Source: Panagrolaimus kolymaensis
Taxonomy: Eukaryota > Nematoda > Chromadorea > Rhabditida > Panagrolaimidae
Length of the DNA stretch: 64,000 nt
Assembly (NCBI GenBank): GCA_028622995.1
Contig: JAJQJQ010000028.1
Span: 3,329,865-3,393,864, forward strand
Reading direction: 5' to 3'
A model generated the notes under the pieces. The model had not been told where the DNA came from and did no database searches. It was given only the letters and a program-made list of their open reading frames with translations. The position numbers were made by a program, and so were the translations under genes. Shown in pieces: positions 36,625-47,443 of the stretch (position 1 is its first letter; every line of letters begins with the position of its first letter).

Positions 36625-38108
36625 TTATTCAACTTCATCTTCATTTGCAAGCATATTGGGAATAGAATCACGGACAACAAATTTTCGACCACTTTCTGGG
36701 CATTCAAGTTCACCTTCAACAACATTGATACAATTGAGAAGTTTATAAGCCTAAAAATGGCAAAGATTAAGAAATTGTTAAACCGATGTTGATAGCCAAC
36801 TTACAGCATTCAAGAAAGTTTCGTCAGTTTCCCAATTAGGTGGCAATTCATTTGGAAATTCAATATTTCCAATATTTGTTACATGTGCAGCTTCAGCAAG
36901 AACATGATATTCAACTTTTTGAAGCATTTTCTTAGTAAAATCTGGATCAAATTCTGATTCAATTATCTGAAAAATAATTAACAAAATGATATACAATCCG
37001 TCAGCAAAATATTCGAACATTCGTTCGTTCGAAGCATGCAAGTATCATGCAGCCATGGAAGCGCGTTTTTGAAAATCAAAGGAACTTTGAACAAAAAATT
37101 TTTGATTTCGATTTTTTTTTCTTTTAAAATCTTTATTGTTTTGAGATTGAGATAAACTTTTTTTATAATTGAACAATCTGAGAATTTTCCTTGTTATATG
37201 TTTAGTCATCTGATAGTTCGACGATAGCTCTCGAGTTTAAGCATCATGGCAAAAATGCAAAAGTACATATCCCATTTTTGTTAAACAAAGCGATTACGGA
37301 GTTGACTTCCCCGATTTTTCAATTTTTGTTCGAACTAAACTTTCGGAAACAACACCAATATCTTTAAATGCTATCAATAAGTTGGAACTATGAAAACGAG
37401 AAGATTTTCAAATTTTACCGAACTGTTGAAATTTAAACAACAATGATTTTGAAGTTATTATTCGTGTTTTTGTTTAAATTTTGTAGCTGCTCTACTCCAA
37501 TTAAAATTAAAGAAAACAATTGATATTGTGGCAAAACAATAAAATACTGGATAATGACAGTGAAGCCCCTCGCCTATTTTAGTTAAAATTAGAGGGTATT
37601 TTTAATAATGACTTTTCTTGAGCTATTGTAATTGTTTCCAAATGCTATTTATAGTGCAATAGGGATGAACCTCCCAGCTTTATGATTACAATAAGATAAA
37701 CCAACAAACATACTAAAAAAATCTTAAATATACCGAGTTCCCTATGCTTGATATATATTTTAAACCATTTTCTATCGCTATCTTAATAATTTTGTATAAC
37801 TTAGTTAAGCGATTAATAAAATTTGTTAAAAACAATAAAGATTTTAAAAGAAAAAAAAATCGAAATCAAAAATTTTTTGTTCAAAGTTCCTTTGATTTTC
37901 AAAAACGCGCTTCCATGGCTGCATGATACTTGCATGCTTCGAACGAACGAATGTTCGAATATTTTGCTGACGGATTGTATGACGACAACAACAAAAATGA
38001 GTTTAAAAAACATACCTCAGCTTTAGTTACACGTAGAATCAATGGATATCCAACTTTGACATTCTTTAAAAATGATGATGAAAGGAAATTATGTGTGAGA
38101 AGCTTCAT
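36625..38108 (-). CDS. TRMT112: TRMT112-like methyltransferase activator, copy A
   Basis: 126-aa homologue of TRM112/TRMT112, the zinc-containing obligate partner that stabilises several methyltransferases (tRNA, rRNA and release-factor modification). Exons 38016-38108, 36805-36966 and 36625-36750 join in phase 0. The start [17 protein letters not shown] is diagnostic, as is the C-terminal [19 protein letters not shown] segment with its Cys. The human protein is 125 aa, so the length is full. Many eukaryotic homologues lack some zinc ligands, as seems true here. Intron 1 (36967-38015) is swollen by a 984-bp element absent from copy B. It lies head to head with the large helical gene, with ~470 bp between them. 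Confidence 0.9.
36994..37977. mobile_element. 984-bp non-autonomous DNA element with 149-bp TIRs
   Basis: Terminal inverted repeats 36994-37142 and 37829-37977 appear identical, starting CAATCCGTCAGCAAAATATT. It is flanked by TA at 36992-36993 and 37978-37979. The exact empty site with one TA is preserved in block B at about 46597-46604. No transposase frame is inside, so it is MITE-like, of a TA-targeting class (Tc1/mariner-like by target site only). It lies inside intron 1 of TRMT112 copy A. Confidence 0.85.
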
Positions 38109-38574
38109 TCTATTCTATGTATTTTGATAGGATTTTTTTGAATGAAGGATTGATAAAAGTTAAAAAGTTTATCGATGAAAAGAAATTTTTTTTGTGGGAA
38201 ATTTGCTCAAAGTCGCATGTTGCAAGTAAAAATGGCGCAAACTTGGCTCAGAAATAAAAAAAAGTTTATGTTCAAAGTTTTTTACAAAGTTTTATGTTTG
38301 ACTGTTGCTTCCTATTATCCAAATATTTGTTATTTTTGCTTTTATTTAAAACTATGAGTAATGATTATCCTTGAGCTTTAGTTTAACTAATAATATGTTG
38401 CTGCTGCGACTTTTTATGTAACCGTTAATTTTTCGTTTTTGTTTTAAAGTATCTCTCTTTTTTGTTATTTCACTTACCAAGCATCGTTTTAGGTTATTAT
38501 CTCTTTGATACTATTCCGTTATAAACTCTTTAAAATTTCTTTTGAATTATGTGCAATGAGCTGTTTATCAAATA
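38109..38574. promoter_or_regulatory. bidirectional intergenic region, TRMT112 A / helical gene A
   Basis: About 470 bp separate the divergent starts of TRMT112 (-) and the large helical gene (+), so both promoters should lie here. The proximal and distal parts are conserved in block B. The middle (about 38283-38435) is replaced there by a foldback element. No core promoter motif identified. Confidence 0.4.
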
Positions 38575-41500
38575 ATGATTCCAATTGTTGTGTTCAATCT
38601 CAGAAAGCTATTCATGATGCTGTTTGTTTTTTCCTTGAATGTTAATCAATTAATAAACCCTTGTTTTAGGAATCTGACGTCGAGCTATCAAATACATTGC
38701 TCAAATGGATGGCATGTGGTGGAAAAGCTGAATGTGATTGTTGCACTCAAGCTCGTGAGTTAGCCAAGATACCGAATCTTTCTGTGAGTGAATGCATTCT
38801 TTTCAATGAAATCAACTTCTTCTTGTTTTAGAATAAATACCTCAAAATGCTTGTAAATGTCTTCATCAAACATTATTATCAACCATCTGTGGAAGAAATT
38901 AATTCATCAACTTTATTATTCGTTTTTGTCAAACAAGCAGCTGGTACCTCTGGTTTCATTGAAGCTATATCTCAACATGCTTTTTATCTACAGAACTTTG
39001 CGGATTACCAAGCTAATTTTTTACTTACTAAAATTAGAAACAACTTGAAGAATGGATTGGATTCCGCGTTAACATTTGACATTTTTGAGAAGCTTATGAT
39101 TCATTTGAGTGCTTCAAAATTTTCATACTGGAAGAAATTGAAAGTGATCTTTGAACAACTTTATCTTATTTCATCAGAAATCTTTGGCCATGAAAAGGTA
39201 AGACTTTGATTATATTCTTTATTCTATCTTATGAGTGTTCTTTTAGGCGTTCACCAACATAATGAAGTTTTATTCCAAAAATGTTAAAGTGTTTTATCTT
39301 GTTACTGCTGCTTTGGTTGAACATATTCCGTTTGAACTTTTCAAGAAACAATTTAATGTTTTCACAAAACGACTAAATTACTGCCTTCAAAGCCATGAAT
39401 TATCTTCGGTATCCAAGGATCTATTTATTGCTGTTGCTAAACGATCCGAAAAATCTAAAGAAACAAGATCAAAGTTCTTTACCTTCTGTAAAAACGTATT
39501 TGGTAATCATTCAAGGTAATGTGTGTTTGATCTCTTCAATGCTTATTTTATCATTATGTATTTCAGTTTAATTCGTCGAAGATCTACTTGCGTTTGGTTA
39601 CCATCTTTTATTCAAACTTTGCCTAATCTTGTTCAAGCTTTACTTGCTTCCATCAAAGCTAATTATGCTAACAACGATCTCCATAAGCAAATTAATGCAA
39701 AATATGTTTACAGGAATCCTTGGTTGTTATGTGAGAAATATGCCTTTATTTGGCTAAGTATTTGTTTTTATCGGCGAAGAAATGATCCAGAAACTTATCA
39801 TCTTGCATGCTGTTATATTTCTTCTCGAAATGATGATCTCTCCTTTATTGCCAACGAATATTTCTCTTCTCATTACGATGCCGTATGTTTACTCACTTTA
39901 GTTGAATCACTTTTGATTGATTATTTTTAGGCATGTTCTTCAACTTCACTTGCTCAAACATATTTGGATTTCTCTAAAGCAAAATACGTGAAGGATTACC
40001 AACCAGTTGATTCAAGTAAATGCGATCAGGGTATGGCTGATAACTTGACTACCCTTTTGGAGAAATGTGATGCTTTGTTACGAGATGTTGGAAGTCCTTG
40101 TATTGGTTCAATGGTTAGTGTTCCCACTGTTCGAAATAAGTTTTTGGAACTTGCATGGCAGAATAACCCTTATGGCGATTGTATGAAAGTCGGAAATCAA
40201 GCTAAAAGATTCAATAAAGAAATGTTTGAAACTCCATTGTTTGTGAGTTTATTTGTTTGTTATACACTCTTGTTCATTTTGTTGTTGTTTACAGGATATG
40301 ATGCGCGCTATGGTTGATATGGATATGTCAAAATCAACAAATTTTTGCACAGTTATTAATGGGCTGTATGATATTATTTTGCGGCTCGGAGACAAGAAAG
40401 TTACTACTAAGGGTGTTGGACTTTTGAATGACGTTATTGCACGATCTAAACATTATGATCATTATGACGAATCGTTGCTTAACATTTTCCATGCTTTTTT
40501 CCTTAGCGTAAGTTTTTGTACAATGCCTTTTACATTAAAACTGTTGTATTTTTTAGTTTAAACAATTTTTAATCAATCCAAAGTTGTCAATAAGATGCTA
40601 TTCACTTTTTCACGTTTTGGATTTCTTCCTTCAACAAACGAAACATCTTGTGTCAAACGAAGTTGTGCTTGTATATTTATTGAATGCATGGAGTGGAAAA
40701 ATGATTGCTGTTTCTGAAGGCGGTGATGATATTGATTTCAACGTTGAAAGATCAACAGACTGTGTTATTCGATGTTCTAAGATTCTTAATTTTTTGATTC
40801 GTTCAACGTCATACGGTATGTTCAAACCCATTTTTTATTCTAACGTTACTAATCCATTTGATGTTTTCTTTTCAGATTTATCTCAACATTATGATGCAAT
40901 TTTTACTCAAATCTTAGAATGCTATGATCAAATTGATTCTGAAATTGAATTTCCAACAAGGCCACATTTGGCTCGTTTAGCTGGTATGTTTTCTTCTCTT
41001 TTTTTCTCTCACATTATAATGTTTTTCAGCCACAATTTTTGGACGCTTATTTTCTCAACATCCAGTTATGATTCCGCTTTATGATTTCTTGAAAGATGAT
41101 ATGCAAACGAAAATATTCAAAATCTTTGCTGACAAGTTTTTTGATAATCATGAAAATTATTTTGCGTTAACTTTCTTTTGCCATATTGCTGTAATCAACG
41201 AAAACTATTATTCGAATGAAATTAGATTGTATGTTTTTACGATTTTATTTTCGAGAAACTTTAAGAGATTGATATTTTAGGATTCTTAATGGAATGAGAA
41301 AGAAATTTTGTGAACAATCAAGAAATTACTCTGTACGTTCTGCAATGCGGGTAGTAATACAAAATTTTGGAGATGATGAATGCAATCGAAGAGTCAACGA
41401 CCTATTTCAAATCAAATCATCAATAACAAGAAAGGTGCAACCATTCAAGAAATATGCTTTCAATAACAAAGAAGATGCTTTGAAGTTTTTGATTGATACT

Positions 41501-41936
41501 GTATTTTCATGCGATGTTGAAAAACTTCGTGATGCTGCATATTATTCCATTTCAAATCAAGACTCATTTCAAAGTACCGAAGATCAATGGTTCATTAAAC
41601 TTGTTGGATTAATTTTATTTGGAAATCATGAAAACGATGATCTTGCAAATATTGTATGTTCATGCTCAACTGAATTTGATAATGCTTTTGGAACTTATCT
41701 ATTGGATGCGAATGCTACGCTAATTGTAAGTTGGTTTTTTCTTTTTATATCAAATAATCGTGAACTTGTTTTAGAATGCCGTATTCAAAAGTCATAAAGA
41801 ATTTCCTGGACTTTTTCAAGAAGTTGCTAAAGCTTTGCAAGAAAATCTTAAAGCTCTTAATGAAGCAAATTTTGCATTTGATTGGATGAATTTTCTTTCA
41901 ACCATTTCTTCACAAATTTTGAATTGTATGTATTAG
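38575..41936 (+). CDS. large alpha-helical (HEAT-like) protein, copy A
   Basis: Exons 38670-38783, 38832-39197, 39247-39515, 39567-39882, 39931-40242, 40295-40507, 40557-40815, 40876-40983, 41030-41228, 41281-41725 and 41775-41936 chain in phase for 920 aa. A short first exon, 38575-38640, adds 22 aa if the ATG at 38575 and the donor GTTAAT are right, but another frame (MSCLSNNDSNCCVQ) also opens there, so the N-terminus is unsettled. The protein is helical throughout, without TM segments or motifs I recognise; HEAT/ARM-like architecture is inferred from repeated amphipathic helices. Early exons are Cys-rich (CDCCTQ). Copy B at 47444-50710 has identical exon lengths. A poly(A)-like AATAAA follows near 41990. 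Scaffold-type roles are possible, but no function is assigned. Confidence 0.65.
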
Positions 41937-41995
41937 GTTTATATGTATTATTGTTTGTTAATTTTTTTGTTGAGTTTTGATATTTGTTAATAAAA

Positions 41996-42359
41996 GATTT
42001 TACGTTGTTGTTTTTACTTGTTTTTATTTTAATAAGCTTAAGAGAAGCAAATTAAAAAAGTCCATTCTCTTAATAGCTGTGGGTGTCGATTTGGCAAGGT
42101 AGTGTGTCCTCATTCTTTTTATATGCATAACAAAACAAGCGTGCTTTTTGGTTGAAAAAAAAGAAGTTTTTTTTGTAAGGCATTCTTTTTTATGTATTGA
42201 TTGATAGACGCATACATAGGTTTTTTATGGCACATTAATATATATCAGCGCTCATCTTTCGTGGAAAATAAAAGTTTTTGTAATTTACAGCAAAAAACTA
42301 GTTAATCTATTGTATATTTTTTTTTCTTTATTGTGGATTAAAAAAATTTTTAATTTGAT
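41996..42359. other. intergenic, unique spacer after block A
   Basis: About 360 bp, no gene. Homology with block B stops at 41995. Confidence 0.4.
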
Positions 42360-44625
42360 ATGGTGGCATTTGTGGAATATGATGCTGCCATTCAGCAGAT
42401 TAATCAAATAGCGTTAGAAAATCCTCAAAATAATAAGAAAAGAAGGGAGCTGTTTCAAAAAATGGCATTAAAATTTACTATTTTGCCTCCACTTTGGCTT
42501 TGGTGGTCAAAGTAAGTGAAATTCGAAGAAGTTTGTATGAGAAAAAAAACTTTTTTCATTTTAAGTTTATGGATGAAGTTTGGTCCTTGCCAAGTTTTGA
42601 GTAATTTTGTGGATATTGAGAATGTTATAGTAACGTACTGCATTCTTATTATTAAGGAATTAAATGTCGAGTATATATACTAAAATTTAAACTTTATAGC
42701 TCGGAACTATGGCCTTTTTTTTATGACTGTGACCAACAGAAATTAAACTTTCAACGTGACAAAATAGAATGTCAAGCTTTAGCTTGTTTTTATCAAGAAG
42801 ATATACTGTATGTCCAAGAAAAAATGCTTGAAAGCTTTCATTTTCTTACTTCCGCAATCCAACAATCTCGTGGTCCAGTTTCATCTGATTTTTATTATTT
42901 TGCAACATCGACTGATCGGATTGAAAAAGTTTTATCTTATCCTCATAAACATCATAAATATCTTTTGGATGAATGCGATATGATGTCCCGTAAGTAATTT
43001 TTTTAAAGCAAAATTCTTCCTCAAACAAATCTGCTAATCCAAAGAAAAACTTGGTATAAAAAAATAATTTTTAGTGCAACCAATATCACCAAAAATTAAG
43101 TCGAAATATAACAAGTCAAGTGAATTATGGGAATCTATAAAAGATAAATCTATCGAAGAATATGCGTACCTTTTATCCGATCTTAATTTTGTCATTGAAT
43201 GCATTGAATGGGAAGTTGGATTACGGCCTACATCAATAAATTTTTGGAACTTTTATTTAAAATTTTTAAAAGACAAGGACCAACCCAAAGCTTTATTAAA
43301 CGTATATTCTCGATATTGCCGCTTATTTGTTTCTGATAAAAATATGAGAGATGAATATTTAACTAAAATTAAACTACTTGATTCATTAGGGATGGATGTA
43401 ACAAAATGGTGGATAGATTATATTGGAATTGAAAAACATTTTGGTTCCATCAAAGTTGCTTCACAATTAATAAACTTTATGAAATCAAAAAAATCAAATT
43501 TATGGAATCGTCGATTATCAGAGTTTATTGGAAATTTATCATTAAAAAATGTTGACATTCCTCGAACGACTTTCATGAATGCTAAGCTCAAATTTTCTAA
43601 AGGTTTCTTTTAACAAAAATTAAAAGCTTATCGACTTTAATCCTACTTCAGGCAGTATTAAACCAAACCCAACAAATTTATCAATATCAAAATTTAAGAG
43701 GTTTAAACTAAATTTTCCTATGAGCCAAATCTTTTCTTTTCCTCATCCATTAATGGATTATATTTATGACACAGCTAAAAGTGAGGTGAAACACACTTTG
43801 TTTCAAACATGCAAATATTTATTTTACCGGAGCAAGCAGATTTTTTGTCACAACCTTACTATTTCTGATAAATGCAAAACGAAACCAACATTTTATGAAA
43901 GATCTCTCTTCATGAATCCAGATAACTTTCAAGAAGTCAACTTCAAAAACTATTACATAAAAAATACTTTAAATATTACCATCGATTTACTTAGTGTCAA
44001 AAAGGATATATTTTTTAACGTCATTAAAATTATCAATTGTGATGGTATAAAACACATTAAACTTGGAGATCAGGAATTAACATTAAAGGAATTGATTTTT
44101 TTACCATCTCATCAAATTAAAACAGTTCATTTAATTTACGTCACTATTTTTGATAATAACAAGAATATTCTTCCAGTTGAAGATTTAATTTCCTTATTTC
44201 CTAATGCGACTACAAAAAGGTAAGTGAAAAAAAACTTAATCAGTTTCATTTTTGAAAAAATATTCGAGAAACCAAAAAAAGTTGTGCTGATACACAAGCT
44301 TTTTACTATATTCTTTTTTAGAATTGAAACAAGTTTAATTAATGAAAACTCATCTGAAAATATCTCGAAGATTCATCTCCCCGTTAAATTAAACCATTTT
44401 CAATTGGGCGCTATTATGATATCTTTAAATTTCAATGATTTTATTGGATTTTTAAAAGTTTGTTTCTATTAAACAATAATTTAAAAGTATTTTTTGTAGG
44501 AGAATGTCGAAGAAGAAGGTCAACTATCTCTCAAATTTGATATTGCAACTGATCGAATCTTTAAAGATACATTTAAAATTAATGTACGAAACACATTTCC
44601 AAAGATGACAATATTCATTAAATAA
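42360..44625 (+). CDS. F-box-like/helical-repeat family protein, copy 2
   Basis: 622-aa product in seven exons: 42360-42511, 42566-42634, 42700-42989, 43075-43602, 43652-44219, 44322-44457 and 44500-44625. All splice sites are canonical and phases close. N-terminal helical part includes FWNFYLKFLKDK and LNVYSRYCRLFVSD, resembling HAT-type repeats of RNA-processing factors. The C-terminal part has the F-box-like core FPHPLMDYIYDTA...LFQTCKYLFYRS and Leu-rich strands. It is a clear but diverged paralogue of 33616-35752 (-), with matching intron phases in the C-terminal half. The two lie on opposite strands either side of block A. Function unknown; ubiquitin-ligase adaptor is one possibility. 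Confidence 0.7.
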
Positions 44626-44896
44626 AATATTTTTTGCAAATCGAAAAATTTGATTAAGTTTTAAATTTATTGCTTTCAATTACATTTATTTTGTTTGTAT
44701 TCTTTACACAATCTCGATTTTTGTGTTGATAACTTTTTGCTTTACTTCCTTATCATTTACATTTGAAAATTTTTATATAAAAGCCATTAGAAAAAATAAA
44801 TTTTTATTTTTATTTTTTCCTAAAAAAGACAGCCTATGTATTATTTTTTGTGATGTTAAAATTAAATCTTGAAATTCTTTGAAATCCCTATAGAGG

Positions 44897-45290
44897 TGTG
44901 CTGATCAAATTGAAAATGTATGCAAAGCAATGACAGAAGAAACGAAGAAAGTCATCAAACAAGAAAAATACAATGAAGCTTTCGTCTTCGACAATGCTAC
45001 TTATGTTCGTCTCTGTGCAAAAGCTGATATTTGTGCTACACGTGATCTTTTGGCTATGGTATGCTTACTATTACTATCCTTTTGTTTAACTAATTATGCT
45101 TTATTTTCAGACTCCAATTGAACCGTATTTCTTGATTAATAAGTTTGCTCCAAATGGAAATAAGAACTATACCAAAGCTTGTAAATATCCATTATCTGAA
45201 GAATCAAATGGTGTAATCAATCATAATGGTGGTACTTTGAAACTTATTGGAATGATTGTTCTTGCATGGAGTGTTACATATTTCTGGTAG
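44897..45290 (+). pseudogene. truncated copy of the GPI-type surface protein gene
   Basis: Near-identical to the 3' part of the gene at 54762-55825. It retains the end of exon 2 (44897-45058) and exon 3 (45111-45290), but exon 1 with the signal peptide and the first 98 bases of exon 2 are missing. Homology begins abruptly at TGTGCTGATC. The frame is still open (ACKYPLSEESNG against ACEYTLPEKSNG in the full copy). Without a signal peptide it is unlikely to make the same product. The copied segment extends past the stop to about 45526. Confidence 0.75.
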
Positions 45291-45526
45291 AAGAGAATCT
45301 CAAACAATTTTATTCCTAATGTAAATCCATTGTATTTTGATGTTAATTTTAATAAATGTTTATTGTTACTTGTTGTAATTTTTATTGAGTAAAAGTTTGC
45401 CGTTGTAAAAGTTGGGCTAGTAACAATGTTTTAATTCATTGTAAAAGATGCATGCCCTATTAGTTTTATTACCGAAATTTGTTTTGTTATAACTCAATAA
45501 GTTGCTAACATATTTGTTGTGGCAAG
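44897..45526. repeat. partial duplication of 55432-56063
   Basis: Directly oriented copy of the 3' gene half and 3' flank found at 55432-56063. Includes the same AATAAA signal. It ends about 100 bp before block B, so the two duplications are nearly contiguous. Confidence 0.8.
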
Positions 45527-45628
45527 CCCGCTTAAAGCAACTTTGAAAATATACAAATTTATATTTTGACAAAATTCTATAACAATACCAGTAAGAATTC
45601 CAACAAAAAAGTTTGAAGTTAATAATGG
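45291..45628. other. 3' flank of truncated copy and junction segment
   Basis: 45291-45526 is the duplicated 3' flank. 45529-45628 is unlike either parent locus. On the minus strand it reads as an open hydrophobic stretch (LLTSNFFVGILTGIVIEF...), perhaps a relic exon of a membrane protein. Confidence 0.4.
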
Positions 45629-46233
45629 TGAGCAAAGACAATACAGAAATGAATTTAAAAATGGTGTCTTCACACAACCTACTAACATGAATTTGTAATA
45701 AATAATGAGTTTTAATTTAGAGAAAAACAATAAATAAATAAACAGATTGGATAAATTGATGCTATCAAACAAGTTTAAATAATTAATATGCTTTTATGTT
45801 TTCTTGTACGAGGTTATCGACAGTATCGGTCAAGATTGATAAAAAAAATTAAATGGCAGAAGAAAGACAGAAACACTAAAGAAAGCTCGATAAGCTACTG
45901 TTAACAAAAGTGAAAACTAAAAGTGCAATTTAGTATGGAAGCATAAAATTTTGGAATAACGTAATCAAAGAAAGTTGTTGTTACAATACTTCATTTTCAG
46001 CAGTACTAAACCCAAATTCGTCATTTTTATTGTGGATTGCCGTTTATGCATTTCCATGATTACATCGTTCCATGCCTTTGCACATCCATGAAATAAACCG
46101 AACAAAAAACTCGCGCGAAAAAACATTTATGATAAATATAAAATAACAAAAAAACGAACAATAAGAGATCAGAAAATATAAAAATTCAGTCTAACAATCA
46201 AAACTCAAAAGACACAAAACAGATATGTAATAA

Positions 46234-46731
46234 TTATTCAACTTCATCTTCATTTGCAAGCATATTGGGAATAGAATCACGGACAACAAATTTTCGACCA
46301 CTTTCTGGGCATTCAAGTTCACCTTCAACAACATTGATACAATTGAGAAGTTTATAAGCCTAAAAATGGCAAAGATTAAGAAATTGTTAAACCGATGTTG
46401 ATAGCCAACTTACAGCATTCAAGAAAGTTTCGTCAGTTTCCCAATTAGGTGGCAATTCATTTGGAAATTCAATATTTCCAATATTTGTTACATGTGCTGC
46501 TTCAGCAAGAACATGATATTCAATTTTTTGAAGCATTTTCTTAGTAAAATCTGGATCAAATTCTGATTCAATTATCTGAAAAACAACTAACAAAATGATA
46601 TATGACGACAACAATAAAAATGAGTTCAAAAAACATACCTCAGCTTTAGTTACACGAAGAATCAATGGATAACCAACTTTGACATTCTTTAAAAATGATG
46701 ATGAAAGGAAATTATGTGTGAGAAGCTTCAT
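46234..46731 (-). CDS. TRMT112: TRMT112-like methyltransferase activator, copy B
   Basis: Second copy of TRMT112, 126 aa, exons 46639-46731, 46414-46575 and 46234-46359 with the same lengths as copy A (93, 162 and 126 nt). Intron 1 is only 63 nt and preserves the empty site of the element inserted in copy A. The one amino-acid difference noticed is MLQKIEYH here against MLQKVEYH in copy A. It appears fully functional. Its start is 712 bp from the large helical gene copy B, with a foldback element in between. A second dose of this methyltransferase partner has no obvious explanation beyond passive duplication. Confidence 0.9.
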
Positions 46732-47443
46732 TCTATTCTATGTATTTTGATAGGATTTTTTTGAATGAAGGATTGATAAAAGTTAAAAAGTTTATCGATG
46801 AAAAGAAATTTTTTTTGTGGGAAATTTGCTCAAAGTCGCATGTTGCAAGTAAAAATGGCTCAAACTTGGCTCAGAAATAAAAAAAAGTTTATGTTCAAAG
46901 TTTTGGCTCTACTTGGTTTTAGGCGTCCGAAGGGTGAAAATAGGCGTCCGACCGGAAATAGGCGTCCGAGATTTTGAGAACAGATAAAAATGGCAAAAAA
47001 TCAGCCTGAGACTAAGTCTTAGCCTTAGCCTAAGCCTAAGATACTGAGCATAACATACTTCCGCTCTTCGGGCGGAAGTATGGAAACCCAAGCCTAAGCT
47101 TAAAGCTGCATCAAAATAGAGTTAAAAAATCTCGGACGCCTATTTCCGGTCGGACGCCTAAAAAGGTACGTCGGACGCCTAAAACCAATTAGAGCCCTTG
47201 AATTTTCGTTTTTGTTTTAAAGTATCTCTCTTTTTTGTTATTTCACTTACCAAGCATCGTTTTAGGTTATTATCTCTTTGATACTATTCCGTTATAAACT
47301 CTTTAAAATTTCTTTTGAATTATGTGCAATGAGCTGTTTATCAAATAATGATTCCAATTGTTGTGTTCAATCTCAGAAAGCTATTCATGATGCTGTTTGT
47401 TTTTTCCTTGAATGGTAATCAATTAATAAACTCTTGTTTTTAG
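46732..47443. promoter_or_regulatory. bidirectional intergenic region, TRMT112 B / helical gene B
   Basis: Corresponds to 38109-38669 of block A, but its middle (about 150 bp in A) is replaced by the 292-bp foldback at 46905-47196. Promoters of both divergent genes should be here. Confidence 0.35.
46905..47196. mobile_element. foldback element with GGCGTCCG arrays and telomere-like core
   Basis: Outer inverted repeat GGCTCTACTTGG.../...CCAATTAGAGCC. Inside each arm are three copies of TAGGCGTCCG or its complement. The core holds several GCCTAA-type units (AGCCTTAGCCTAAGCCTAAG), the nematode telomere repeat complement, and a small nested hairpin (ATACTTCCGC...GCGGAAGTAT). Not present in block A. 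No coding capacity. Confidence 0.75.

Larger units (their letters stand above)
36020..41995. repeat. segmental duplication, block A
   Basis: Aligns along its length with 45629-50768 in the same orientation. It contains TRMT112 (-) and the large helical gene (+). Edges: homology starts at TGAGCAAAGAC and ends at TTAATAAAA. The size difference from block B is mainly the 984-bp element at 36994-37977 present only here, offset by a foldback present only in B. The 36020-36624 part is non-coding 3' flank of TRMT112 and is almost identical in both copies. Confidence 0.9.

Noticed and set aside
36967..38015. A gene inside the long TRMT112 intron
   Set aside because: Short ORFs there fall in the inverted arms or low-complexity interior of the 984-bp element, with no transposase motif.
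38575..41936. Assignment of the large helical gene to UBE4/UFD2, ECM29 or exportin families
   Set aside because: The all-helical pattern fits many families, and no signature (for example a U-box) was found.
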